The notes under the pieces were generated by a model that did not search any database, had not been told where the DNA came from, and worked only from the letters and a program-made list of their open reading frames with translations. Below, piece after piece: positions 33,714-43,300 of a DNA stretch of 64,000 nucleotides. Both the position numbers and the translations under genes were made by a program. How positions within the stretch are numbered: position 1 is the stretch's first letter; the number at the start of each line of letters is the position of its first letter. The stretch covers positions 496,001-560,000 of the forward strand of contig NZ_CP047420.1 in the NCBI RefSeq assembly GCF_009866655.1, read 5' to 3'. This DNA comes from Rathayibacter sp. VKM Ac-2804 (GTDB lineage: Bacteria > Actinomycetota > Actinomycetes > Actinomycetales > Microbacteriaceae).

Positions 33714-34631
33714 CTAGCCCTTGACGCTGCCGGCGCTCAGGCCGGACTGCCAGAAGCGCTGGAGGCCGAGGAACGCGACGACGATCGGGATGATCGTCAG
33801 CAGCGAGCCGGTGATCACGAGGTTGTAGATCGGCTGCGCGCTGACGCCGGTGGCCTGCGCGTTCCACTGGTTGAGGCCGACGGTGAGCGGGTACCACTGC
33901 GGGTCGCTCAGCATGATCAGCGGGAGGAAGTAGTTGTTCCAGGTCGCGACGACCGAGAACAGCAGCACGGTGACGATGCCGGGGGCGAGCAGGCGGATCG
34001 AGATGGTGAAGAAGGTGCGGAACTCGCCCGCGCCGTCCATCCGCGCCGCCTCGAGCAGCTCCGTGGGCACCGACTCGACCGCGTAGACCCAGACCAGGTA
34101 GAGGCCGAAGGGGCTGATCAGCGAGGGGATGATGATCGCCCACGGGGTGTTGGTGAGGCCGAGCTGGCTGAACATCAGGAAGGTCGGGACGGCGAGCGCG
34201 GTGCCGGGGACGGCGATCGCGCCGAGGACGACCGCGAAGACCGCCTTGCGCCCGGCGAAGCGGAACTTCGCGAGGCCGTAGCCGGCGAGCGTGGCGAGCA
34301 GCGTCGCGCCGCCCGCGCCGACGACCACGTAGAGCAGCGTGTTGCCGAGCCAGCGGAGGAAGATGCCGTCGCGGTAGGTGAGCGTCTCGGCGATGTTCTG
34401 GAAGAGGACGAAGTCGCCGTCGAACCAGAGGCCGAAGCTCGAGAACAGGCCGGCCTGCGTCTTGGTCGCGTTGATCACGAGCCAGGCGAGCGGCACGAGG
34501 CTGTAGAGGATGAACGCCGACATCAGCAGGGTGAAGGCGATCGACTTCTTCGGGGCGACCGAGGAGCCGCGGCGGGCGGGGCGCTTGGCCGGGGCGGCCT
34601 TCGTGGGGCGGGGTGCGGTTGCGATGGCCAT
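33714..34631 (-). CDS. Sugar ABC transporter permease (MalG type)
   Basis: A 305-residue permease with six membrane segments and the EAA loop EAARMDGAGEFRTFFTISIRLLAPG. The Lys/Arg-rich N-terminus is cytoplasmic. Its ATG overlaps the stop of the MalF-type gene by one base (TGATG). A 109-bp gap follows before the binding-protein gene. Confidence 0.92.
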   Translation of the reverse strand: MAIATAPRPTKAAPAKRPARRGSSVAPKKSIAFTLLMSAFILYSLVPLAWLVINATKTQAGLFSSFGLWFDGDFVLFQNIAETLTYRDGIFLRWLGNTLLYVVVGAGGATLLATLAGYGLAKFRFAGRKAVFAVVLGAIAVPGTALAVPTFLMFSQLGLTNTPWAIIIPSLISPFGLYLVWVYAVESVPTELLEAARMDGAGEFRTFFTISIRLLAPGIVTVLLFSVVATWNNYFLPLIMLSDPQWYPLTVGLNQWNAQATGVSAQPIYNLVITGSLLTIIPIVVAFLGLQRFWQSGLSAGSVKG

Positions 34632-35572
34632 CAGTTCTCCTTGCGCGCGCCGCGGAGCTGCACGACGTAGGCGATCACCGCGGTGATCACGCCCATGACG
34701 ATGGCGACCGTGGCCGACGCGTTGTACTGCTGACCCGCGAAGGACAGGTTGTAGGCGTACATGTTCGGCGTGAAGTAGGTGGTGATGATGTTCGGCGCGA
34801 GCGTCCGGAGGATGTTCGGCTCGTTGAACAGCTGGAAGCTGCCGATGATCGAGAAGATCGAGGCGATGACGATCGCGCCGCGCAGGGCGGGCAGCTTGAT
34901 CGAGCGGATGACGCGCAGCGGGCCGGCGCCGTCGATCTCGGCGGCCTCGTAGAGCTCGCCGGGGATGGTCTTGAGCGCCGAGTAGAAGATCAGCATGTTG
35001 TAGCCGACGAACTCCCACGTGACGATGTTGCCGATCGAGACCAGGATCCAGTCGCGCGAGAACGGCGCGATGAGGTCGGAGCCGAGCAGGTCGTTCACGT
35101 TGGCGGTGAGGCCGAAGTTGTCGCCGTAGATGAAGCCCCACATCAGGACCGCCACCACCGCGGGGACCGCGTAGGGGAGGAAGACGACGATGCGGAAGAA
35201 GCCCGTGCCGTGCAGCCGGCCGCTGTCGATCGCGAGGGCCGCGACCAGCGCGAGCACCAGCATCACCGGGACCTGGACGACCAGGAACAGCAGGACGCGG
35301 CCGAAGCCCTCCCAGAAGTTCGGGTCGCGGAAGATCGCGAGGTAGTTCTCGAAGCCCACGAAGGCGTTGCCGCCGATGAGCTGCTCGCGGAAGAGGCTGA
35401 GGTAGATCGAGTAGATCACCGGCGCGATGAAGACCAGCAGGAACACCACGAGGAAGGGGGCCACGAAGGCCAGGCCCTTCCACTCGCTCTTCGCCCGGCT
35501 GCGCGGGACGGCGAGCGGTGCGGCCGGCGGAGTGACCTCGCGCAGAGGGACAGGGGGAGACGTCGTCGTCAT
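34631..35572 (-). CDS. Sugar ABC transporter permease (MalF type)
   Basis: A 313-residue permease. The start at ATG 35572 (MTTTSPPVPLREV) is used because the in-frame codons further up run through the operator palindrome. It has six to seven membrane segments and the EAA loop EAAEIDGAGPLRVIRSIKLPALRG. It is first in the operon malF-malG-binding protein-GH35 and lies directly behind LacI operators at 35601-35653, divergent from the regulator gene. Confidence 0.92.
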   Translation of the reverse strand: MTTTSPPVPLREVTPPAAPLAVPRSRAKSEWKGLAFVAPFLVVFLLVFIAPVIYSIYLSLFREQLIGGNAFVGFENYLAIFRDPNFWEGFGRVLLFLVVQVPVMLVLALVAALAIDSGRLHGTGFFRIVVFLPYAVPAVVAVLMWGFIYGDNFGLTANVNDLLGSDLIAPFSRDWILVSIGNIVTWEFVGYNMLIFYSALKTIPGELYEAAEIDGAGPLRVIRSIKLPALRGAIVIASIFSIIGSFQLFNEPNILRTLAPNIITTYFTPNMYAYNLSFAGQQYNASATVAIVMGVITAVIAYVVQLRGARKEN

Positions 35573-35600
35573 CGGCGGGATTCCGTTCGGGGTCGGTTCC

Positions 35601-35653
35601 GCCATGTTCACGTCAACATGGCAGAACGCCACCGTAGCATGGCGACGTCAACA
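35601..35653. promoter_or_regulatory. LacI operators (TGTTSACGTSAACA) between importer operon and regulator
   Basis: GCCATGTT-CACGTC-AACATGGC at 35601-35622 is an inverted repeat with 8-bp perfect arms; its core TGTTCACGTCAACA is 35605-35618. A second copy with two mismatches, TGGCGACGTCAACA, is at 35640-35653, 35 bp further. CG-centred 14-mers of this kind are typical LacI-family sites. The same 14-mer occurs twice as perfect palindromes before the GH30 gene at 44060-44110. Confidence 0.8.
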
Positions 35654-35725
35654 CGCGCACGATCCGTTAGGTTTCGATGGGGAAACGATGTTCCGCCGCC
35701 GGCGCGGGACTCGTGGAGGGACGGC

Positions 35726-36763
35726 ATGGCGATCGAGACGAACGCGGCGACCGCCGTCCCGCGCCGACGGGGCGTGTCGATGGCCGATGTCGCACGGCGC
35801 GCGAACGTGTCCGGGCAGACCGTGTCGCGGGTGTCCAACGGCAAGCAGAACGTCGACACCGAGACCCGCGAGCGCGTCCTCGAGGCGATGCGCGAGCTGG
35901 GCTACCGGCCCAACAGCGCGGCGCGGGCCCTGCGCACCGGCCGCTTCCACAGCATCGGCGTGATCATGTTCACGCTGTCCTCCTTCGGCAACATGCGCAC
36001 CCTCGACGCCATCGCGATCGCGGCGGCCGACGCCGGCTACTCGATCACCCTCATCCCCGTCTCGCACCCCACCCAGGGCGAGGTCTCGGTCGCCTTCCAC
36101 CGCCTGAGCGAGGAGGCGGTCGACGGCGTGATCATCGTGGTCGAGGCGCACCTGCTCGACGAGGCCGACATCGTGCTGCCGCCCGACCTGCCCGTCGTGG
36201 TCGTCGACTCCGCGGGCGGCGACCGCTACCCGGTCGTCGACACCGACCAGGTCTCGGGCGCGCGCCAGGCGGTGGAGCATCTGCTGGAGCTCGGCCACCG
36301 CACCGTCCACCACATCGCCGGACCCGAGCGCTCCTACTCGGCCGAGCGGCGCCGCGAGGCTTGGGAGTCGACGCTGCGCGCGCAGGGCGCCCCCGTGCCC
36401 GAGGTGCTCGTCGGCGACTGGTCGAGCGCCTCCGGCCACCGCATCGGGAAGGTGCTGGCCGCGGACCCCTCCGTGACCGCGATCTTCGCCGCCAACGACC
36501 AGATGGCGCTCGGCGTGCTGCGCGCCCTGCACGACGCGGGCCGCGCGGTGCCGGGCGAGGTCAGCGTCGTCGGCTTCGACGACATGGAGGAGTCGGCGAG
36601 CTTCTGGCCGCCGCTGACCACCGTGCACCAGTCCTTCGGCGACACCGGGCGGCGCTCGGTGGACATCCTGCTGCGCGAGCTGGAGTCGGGGGAGCGCTCG
36701 GGCGTGACGCTGACGCCGACGGAGCTCGTCGTCCGGGAGAGCACGGGGCCGGCGCCGCGCTGA
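35726..36763 (+). CDS. LacI-family transcriptional regulator of the galactoside system
   Basis: A 345-residue regulator from ATG 35726, behind GGAGGG. The helix-turn-helix begins at MADVARRANVSGQTVSRVSNGKQNVD; the hinge helix NSAARALRTG follows. The ligand domain includes VVGFDDMEESASFWPPLTTVHQ. It is divergent from the importer/GH35 operon with two operator copies between them. It probably represses both that operon and the distant GH30 gene, and itself, until a galactoside or similar inducer binds. Confidence 0.92.
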   Translation: MAIETNAATAVPRRRGVSMADVARRANVSGQTVSRVSNGKQNVDTETRERVLEAMRELGYRPNSAARALRTGRFHSIGVIMFTLSSFGNMRTLDAIAIAAADAGYSITLIPVSHPTQGEVSVAFHRLSEEAVDGVIIVVEAHLLDEADIVLPPDLPVVVVDSAGGDRYPVVDTDQVSGARQAVEHLLELGHRTVHHIAGPERSYSAERRREAWESTLRAQGAPVPEVLVGDWSSASGHRIGKVLAADPSVTAIFAANDQMALGVLRALHDAGRAVPGEVSVVGFDDMEESASFWPPLTTVHQSFGDTGRRSVDILLRELESGERSGVTLTPTELVVRESTGPAPR

Positions 36764-36834
36764 GCCGCGCTGCTGCGACCTGCAGCGCGGGCGATACTGT
36801 GAGGCTTCTCACCCGTCCTCGCTAAGGAGCTCCC

Positions 36835-37725
36835 ATGTCGGTCGGCCTGCTCGCCGTCGTCGATGACATCCTCACCGCCGCCCTGAAGGCGAGCGCGAAG
36901 ACGGCCGGTGTCGTCATCGACGACGCGGCCGTCACCCCGCAGTACGTCCAGGGGCTGACCCCGGCGCGCGAGCTGCCCGTGGTCGGGAGGATCGCGCTCG
37001 GCAGCCTCGTCAACAAGTTCGTGATCATCATCCCGATCGCGCTGCTGCTCTCCTCGTTCGCGCCGTGGGTGCTGCCGTACCTGCTGATCGTCGGCGGCGC
37101 GTTCCTCTGCTTCGAGGGCGCGGAGAAGGTGCTCGAGTGGTTCGGCGTGCACCACGCCGCCGGCGAGACGGAGGCGCGCGACGAGAAGAAGCTCGTCTTC
37201 GGCGCCGTCCGCACCGACCTCATCCTCAGCACCGAGATCATGCTGATCGCGCTCGACGGGCTCGACACCGACCTCGGCTTCGGCGGGACGCTCGGGGCGC
37301 TCGCCGTGGTCGGCCTCGGCATGACGCTGCTCGTCTACGGCGCGGTCGCGCTGCTGGTCAAGATCGACGACGTCGGGCTGCGGCTGATGAAGAACGCGGC
37401 GCGGGGCGTCCGGCGGTTCGGCGTGCGCATCGTCGCCTCGATGCCGGCCGTCTTCCGCACCATCAGCATCATCGGCACGCTCGCGATGCTCTGGGTCGGC
37501 GGCCACCTCGTCACCGCGAACCTGGCCGAGACCTTCTGGCACGGCCCGTACGACCTCGTGCACGTCGTCACCCACGCGGTCGAGGGCGCCGGCCCGGTCG
37601 TCGTCTGGATCGCCGACACCTTCGTCTCGATGATCTTCGGCCTCGTGCTCGGCCTGATCGTCGTCGCCGCCGTCATGGGCGTCCGCCGCGTGCTCAAGCG
37701 CGGCGAGCCGGCGCAGGCGCACTGA
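36835..37725 (+). CDS. DUF808 family membrane protein
   Basis: A 296-residue inner-membrane protein of the DUF808 (YedI) family. It starts MSVGLLAVVDDILTAALKASAKTAGVVIDDAAVTPQYV and has five or six hydrophobic segments; conserved acid residues lie within LCFEGAEKVLEWF and the RTDLILSTEIMLIAL helix. Family function is not known. A TACTGT box at about 36796 and the AAGGAG ribosome-binding site precede the gene. REP elements follow its stop. Confidence 0.85.
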   Translation: MSVGLLAVVDDILTAALKASAKTAGVVIDDAAVTPQYVQGLTPARELPVVGRIALGSLVNKFVIIIPIALLLSSFAPWVLPYLLIVGGAFLCFEGAEKVLEWFGVHHAAGETEARDEKKLVFGAVRTDLILSTEIMLIALDGLDTDLGFGGTLGALAVVGLGMTLLVYGAVALLVKIDDVGLRLMKNAARGVRRFGVRIVASMPAVFRTISIIGTLAMLWVGGHLVTANLAETFWHGPYDLVHVVTHAVEGAGPVVVWIADTFVSMIFGLVLGLIVVAAVMGVRRVLKRGEPAQAH

Positions 37726-37731
37726 CCACCG

Positions 37732-37892
37732 CATGCTGATCGAGCAGCCCGCGCCGCGGGCGTCTCGATATCCACGCGCTTCGGCGGGCGGGTCTCGATA
37801 CGCCGCTCCGCGGCTACTCGACCACCATGAAGGCGGTCCGCGCCCCTCCCTCTGGTGATCGAGTAGCCCCGCAGGGGCGTATCGAGATCCCG
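37732..37892. repeat. REP-like palindromes (reverse, forward, reverse)
   Basis: Three elements of the TCGATACGCC / GGCTACTCGA family fill the gap between convergent genes: reverse 37732-37773, forward 37789-37829 and reverse 37853-37892. The first two are joined by a 15-bp spacer (ACGCGCTTCGGCGGG), which is nearly the same as the spacer of the pair at 40199-40294. Confidence 0.85.
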
Positions 37893-37897
37893 CCCCT

Positions 37898-39103
37898 TCA
37901 GCGCTCCAGGTGCGAGTACTCCGGCAGGTCGATCGCGTCGGCCGGCGGCGTGAAGAACCGCCCCATCGTCCGCCCGATCACCGGCGTCGCCGCGACCTTC
38001 ACCGCGAGCCCGAACGCCGCCACTCCGAGCGGCGAGACCGGATTCGCCACCCGCGGCACCCCCGGTGGCAGCGCCTGCGCCTGCTTCACGTAGGGTCGCA
38101 TGATCCGCTCGTAGCCCGCGAAGCCGTCGCGCGGATCCACGTGCGCCGCGAGCTCGCCGGCGAGGACGTACGCGCCCGCGAGCGACAGGCTCGTCCCCAT
38201 CCCGCTGACCGGCGAGGCGCAGTAGGCGGCGTCGCCGACCAGCGCGACCCGTCCGCTCGACCAGCGCGGGGCGTGCACCTGCCCGATCTGCTCGTAGTAG
38301 AGGTCGTCGGCCTCGTCCAGTCCGCGGAGGACGCGCTGCGCCTCCCAGCCGGCGTCGCCGAAGACCGCGCGCAGGTGCGCGCGCTGCTCGTCGATCGAGC
38401 GGCGCTCGGTGCTCGCGCGGTCGAGCCGTCGGTCGATCACCTGCGAGAGCGCGACGCGGAGCGTGCCGTGCGGGTCCGGGCGGAGGGTGATGCTGCGTCC
38501 GCCGGCCGCGCTGTACCAGCGCCACCAGTCGTCGTCCGCGGCGGTGCGCGGGATCGTGGCGTAGGAGGTCTCGAGGCCGAGCGAGCGGATCTCCGGCTCG
38601 GTGCCGAAGACGAGGCGGCGGGTGCTCGAGCCGATGCCGTCGGCGGCGACGACGAGGTCGAAGCGCTCGTCGGGGGCGTTCTCGAAGGAGACGGTGACGC
38701 CGGTGCCGTCGTCGCTCAGCTCGGTGATGCGGTCGCCGTAGCGGTACTCGGTGTGCTCGGCGGTGCTCTCGACGAGGAGCCGCGCGAGGTCGCCGCGGAG
38801 GATCTCCAGCTCGGCGGTCGCGCCGCCGCTGTCAGAGGTGCCGGCCGGGAACTCGGCGAGGGTGCGGCCGCCGCGGCCGACGAAGCGGGTGCCGACCTCG
38901 CCGGTCGTCGCGGCGCGGATGTCGTCCTCGAGGCCCATCCGGCGGGCGACCTCGCGGCCGGCGCCGCGGACGTCGACGTTCTGCCCGCCGAGCCGCAGGG
39001 CGGGCGCGCGCTCGACGATCGTCGTCTCGACGCCGTACCGGTGCAGCCAGAAGGCGAGGGCGGGCCCGGCGATGCTGGCGCCGGAGATCAGGACTCGGGT
39101 CAT
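37898..39103 (-). CDS. FAD-dependent monooxygenase (PHBH-like)
   Basis: A 401-residue group A flavin monooxygenase. The N-terminal FAD loop ISGASIAGPALAFWLHRYG, the middle DG-type motif VVAADGIGSSTRR, and the GDAAYCASPVSGMGTSLSL segment are characteristic. Such enzymes hydroxylate aromatic or polyketide-like compounds using NAD(P)H and oxygen; tetracycline-modifying TetX-like enzymes also belong here. Its start is divergent from a MarR gene across a palindromic operator, so it is probably induced by its substrate. Confidence 0.87.
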   Translation of the reverse strand: MTRVLISGASIAGPALAFWLHRYGVETTIVERAPALRLGGQNVDVRGAGREVARRMGLEDDIRAATTGEVGTRFVGRGGRTLAEFPAGTSDSGGATAELEILRGDLARLLVESTAEHTEYRYGDRITELSDDGTGVTVSFENAPDERFDLVVAADGIGSSTRRLVFGTEPEIRSLGLETSYATIPRTAADDDWWRWYSAAGGRSITLRPDPHGTLRVALSQVIDRRLDRASTERRSIDEQRAHLRAVFGDAGWEAQRVLRGLDEADDLYYEQIGQVHAPRWSSGRVALVGDAAYCASPVSGMGTSLSLAGAYVLAGELAAHVDPRDGFAGYERIMRPYVKQAQALPPGVPRVANPVSPLGVAAFGLAVKVAATPVIGRTMGRFFTPPADAIDLPEYSHLER

Positions 39104-39117
39104 GGTCGCCTCTTTCG

Positions 39118-39143
39118 TTGATAATCAATGAGATTGGCAATCT
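39118..39143. promoter_or_regulatory. Putative MarR operators between divergent genes
   Basis: TTGATAATCAA (39118-39128) and AGATTGGCAATCT (39131-39143) are two adjacent palindromes with 5- and 6-bp perfect arms, in an AT-rich 59-bp gap. They lie between the FAD-monooxygenase and MarR starts and would cover the promoter of one or both. Confidence 0.65.
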
Positions 39144-39162
39144 ACATCAGTATCGTGGAGCC

Positions 39163-39603
39163 ATGACCGACAGTGCGCCCGATCTCGGCATCCGGACCCG
39201 CGTGCGCCAGGTGACGGAGCGGCAGAAGCTCTTCGAGCAGTCGCTGACCCGTGCGCTCGCGGTCGACGCCGTCGGGCTCGACGCGATGACGCACCTGATG
39301 TCCGCCGGTCCGCTGACGCCGACCGAGCTGGCCGGGCGCCTCGGCGTCTCGACGGCGGCGACGACCCTGGTGCTGAACCGCCTCGAGGCGGCCGGCCACG
39401 TCCGCCGCGAGCGCCACCCCACGGACGGCCGCAAGCTGATCGTGACCGCCGCGGACGAGTCGGCGCGGCGCGCGCAGGAGCGGGTCGCGCCCCTGATCGC
39501 CGGCGTCGAGGCGGTCGTCGCCGACCTCGACGAGGCGGAGCGCGCGACGGTGCAGGCGTTCCTCGACCGCCTGCTCGCGGTGTACGACGCAGCGACGGAC
39601 TGA
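39163..39603 (+). CDS. MarR-family transcriptional regulator
   Basis: A 146-residue MarR protein from ATG 39163 (MTDSAPDLGIRTRV) behind GTGGAG. The winged helix is evident in LTPTELAGRLGVSTAATTLVLNRLEAAGHVRRERHPTDGRKLIVT. It is divergent from the flavin monooxygenase, with the two palindromes between, so it is the likely local repressor. It is different from the MarR gene near 5.5 kb. Confidence 0.9.
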   Translation: MTDSAPDLGIRTRVRQVTERQKLFEQSLTRALAVDAVGLDAMTHLMSAGPLTPTELAGRLGVSTAATTLVLNRLEAAGHVRRERHPTDGRKLIVTAADESARRAQERVAPLIAGVEAVVADLDEAERATVQAFLDRLLAVYDAATD

Positions 39604-39627
39604 CGCGCCGGCGTCCTGGCGGGCGTG

Positions 39628-40327
39628 GGTATCGATACGCCGCTGCGCGGCTACTCGACCAGCAGGGGAGGGCGCCGCTGGTCCAGCAGCAGGAGCGGGC
39701 CCCGGTTTCTCCCGGATGCTCGCGGACTCATGCTGATCAAGTAGCGCGCGCAGCGCGCGTATCGAGATCCACCTGCGTCAGAAGGACGAGTCTGAAGACC
39801 CTCCGTGCTGAGGACGGCGGGTCTCGATACGCCCCTGCGCGGCTACTCGACCAGCATGCACGGGGGCGACGAGCGGACCCGAGGCGGGGTCCGGCTGAGC
39901 TGGAGGGCCCGATCCGGGTCCGTTCGCGGGAGGTGGGGCATGCGAGTGGACGCGTGCCGGGCTCTGCTGGAGGTGCGAGGCCCGTTCCGGGTCCACTCGC
40001 GGCTTCATGCTGATCGAGTAGCGCGCGGGGCGCGCGTATCGAGATCCACCTGCGTCAGATCAGGGGTCTGCAGGCCCGCCGTGCTGAGCGCGGTGGGTCT
40101 CGATACGCCGCTGCGCGGCTACTCGACCAGCATGAGCGCGCCGCTTCGCGTCTACTCGACCAGCATGGAAGGTCCGCGTTCGCATGCTGCCGCGTCTTCA
40201 TGCTGATCGAGTAGGCCGCGGAGCGGGCGTAGCGAGATCCACGTGTTCGGCGGGTGGGTCTCGATACGCCGCTGCGCGGCTACTCGACCAGCATGAGCGA
40301 TCCGCTGCGCGGCTGCTCGACCGGCAG
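39628..40327. repeat. Array of alternating REP-like palindromes
   Basis: The 730-bp gap between the MarR and GH30 genes holds no gene. It carries seven full REP-like elements in strict alternation: forward 39628-39665, reverse 39729-39770, forward 39819-39858, reverse 40006-40047, forward 40095-40134, reverse 40199-40240, forward 40256-40294. Partial forward copies lie near 40140-40166 and 40300-40327. Reverse-forward pairs are joined by conserved spacers of 47-48 or 15 bp. Between two pairs a different inverted repeat, GCGAGTGGAC (39942-39951) / GTCCACTCGC (39991-40000), is inserted. Confidence 0.88.
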
Positions 40328-40335
40328 GCAGGGCG

Positions 40336-43300
40336 TCAGCAGCTGCGCGCGGAGTACCCGGCGGGGATCACCGTGGTGACGGGCGTGCCGTCGACGGTGG
40401 CCGTCGCGGTGACGGTGGCCTGGCCGGCGGGCACCGAGGCGGCGCGCGTCGAGAAGGCGGCGGAGGCGTTCTTGCCGGGCAGGACGCCGGTGAACTCCTT
40501 CGAGCCGTAGGCGGAGGCGACGGTCATCGAGACGGGGACCGACGCGTTGTTCTGCGCCGTGACCGTCAGGGTGACCTTGCCGGCGATGCAGCGGGTCGTC
40601 GCCGTCACCGCGACGGCGAGGGCGGCGGGCGCCTTCAGTGTCACGGTCACGGTCGTCGTCTGCGAGACCGTGCCGTCGGCCGAGGTGACCACGACGGTGC
40701 CGACTCCGCCGTTCGCGGTGGTCGGCTGCGTCACGCGCACCCGGGCCGCCGAGTCGGTGGCCACCGCGGTGAGCACCGGCATCGTCGTGCCGTCGACGGT
40801 CACGGCGTAGGAGCCGCGGGCCGGATCGAAGCCGGCGACGCCGACTCCGTTCACGCGCAGGGCGCCGAGGGTGGCGACCGCGGCGGGCGAGGCCACCGAC
40901 TCGTACAGCTTCGTCTCCGACACGATGAGGTGCGTGTTGGCGTAGGCGTTCATCACGACGCGGAAGGCCTTGGCCGTCACCGGCGCGAAGGTCGCGGACA
41001 GCGTCGGCGCGGTGCCGTCGGCGGGCGCGGCCAGCGCGACCGCGGACTCGTAGCCGGGGACCGCGGTCCAGGTCGTGCTCGAGGCGCCCTGGTACTGCAG
41101 CTGGTAGCTCTGCGCCCAGCTGGTGCCGCCGTCGCGCTGGAACTGCACCGACACCTGCTGCACCTGGCGGGTGGCGGGGAAGGTGTAGGTCAGGCTGCTC
41201 TGCGCGGCCTTGGTGCCGCTCGTCCAGTTGGACCAGCCCTTGTCGCCGTCGACGCCGTTGCGGGTGCGCTCCGGTCCGTAGCCCGACTCCGACGAGGTCG
41301 CGGTCGCGACGATGCCCGCGTCGGGGTTGAAGTTGCGGAGGGTGCCCGCGGTGACCAGCACCGTCAGTGTGGCGGGGAGGGTCTGGCCGTCGGCCGTCGC
41401 GGTGCCGGAGATCGTCACCGATCCGGGCGCCGCGAGCGAGGCGGTGGTCAGCGGCGTCCAGTCCCAAGCGACCGGCACCGCGAAGGTGCTGGTCGAGGCG
41501 CCGACGCGGGCCGGCACGGTCGTGGGAGCCGCGGCCTGCACTGCGGCGACGGAGGCTCCGGCGGCGACGGTGAGGGACGCCGGGTCGGTGGCGGTGAGGC
41601 CGCCGACGTCGACGAGCGCGGTGACGGGGATCGACTGGCCGAAGAGGTCGGTCGCGGTGCCGGTCACCTCGACGCGGCCGGCGGCGGCGTAGGCCGAGTC
41701 GGCCGGCCGCTGCCAGGTGACGGCGACCGGTGCGCCGGTGCCCCAGGCGTACTGCGGCGCGATCGAGGCGGGCAGGGTCGGCGCGACGCCGACGGTGGTG
41801 CGGACGGCGACCGTCTGCGCGGCGGACGGGGCGAGGTCGCGCGGCGTCCAGGACTGGTTCGCTCCGCCGTTCGAGCCGTAGACGCCGACCGCGGTGTTCT
41901 CGGTGCTGGACTGGCCGTTGACGTCGAGCGAGAGGCCGATCGACTCGTTGACCAGCGTGTAGGCGGTGCCGTCGGTGGTGCTGACGATCCAGCGGGTGGC
42001 GGCGTCGGCCTTGGCGGCGTCGACCGAGAGCGTGCGCAGGTCGGTGCCGGCGCTCGTGGCGCCGAGCACGCGGCCGTCGCTGCTCTGCAGCATGACGCGG
42101 CGGGTGGCCTCGCGCTCGCCGGGGGCGACCTCGCGGACGGTCCAGCTCTGCTTCGCGGCGGCGGTGGAGTCGGTGGCGAGGGTGGTGATCGTGGTCGCGG
42201 CGCCGGTGGGGTTGCCGGTCAGCGCCTTGCCGCTCTGCGTGCCGACCAGCTGGTAGCGGTGGCCGTCGCGCAGCGCGGGGGCGGAGTCGGCGACGCCGGA
42301 GACGCCGTCGATCGAGAAGGAGGTGACCGACTTGGCGGGCACCGTGACGGTCGCGGTGCGCGACTCCCGGTCGATGGTGACCGCGGGCTTCGCGACCAGC
42401 GCGTTGCCGGTCGGCGCGGCGGCCGAGGCGGCCTGCGTCGTGACGTAGGGGGTGACCGTCGCGCCGGCGGCGATGCTGCCGAAGCGGGAGAGGTCGAGCA
42501 CGACGGTCTTCGCGGTCGCGCCGGTGTTGGTGTGCACGACGGTCGCGCCGCTGCCGTCGCCGCGGACGGCGGCGGTGGAGGAGGTGTCGTTGGTGGGCAT
42601 CAGGTGGTCGCCCTCGTGGACGAACTTGGTGAAGTTGCGGATCGTGTTGAACTTCGAGTTCGTCTCGACGCCGCAGACCGGGGCCTTGGTGGAGTCGCCG
42701 CCGGCGTCCGCGACGCGGCGCGCGGACTTCCAGACCTCGGCGCCGCCCTCCTGGTACGGCGTGCAGTCGAGGTCGATGAAGATCGAGCCCCAGTTGAGGT
42801 TCTCGCCCTTCGGGCTCATGTTGTAGAGGTCCTCGACCGGCTGCCAGAGCACCCAGGCCTTCGGCTCGAGCTCGCGGAGGTCGTCGTTGATGCGGCCCGC
42901 GATGCCGAGGCCGTTCTCGATGTTGACCGGGTCGTAGCCCGCGACCCAGTTGCCCTCGATCTCGCTCATCCAGAGGTCCTTGTCGGCCTGCTTGGCGAGG
43001 TCGCGGACGGCGAGGCGGTCGGAGGTGCCGTAGGTGTGCACGTTCATCCGGTCGACCTCGGCGCGGACGGCGGCGGAGTAGGCGGCCCAGTTGGTCTTGA
43101 AGATGCTGGGGTTGGTCTCGTCCATCGCGGCGATGCCGGCGTCGCTCGAGGAAGCGGCGAGGGCGGCGGCGACGTCGGGGATCAGGTCGGCCTGGCGGGT
43201 CGGGCCCATGTGCATGCCCTCCTGCCGTCCGCCGGTCGGGACGCCGTTGGTGAGCTGCGTGCCCCAGTAGTTGGTGTTCGGCTCGTTGAACGGGTCGAGG

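Noticed and set aside
39628..40327. CRISPR array
   Set aside because: The repeats alternate in orientation, differ in sequence, have unequal spacing with conserved rather than unique spacers, and no cas genes are present.
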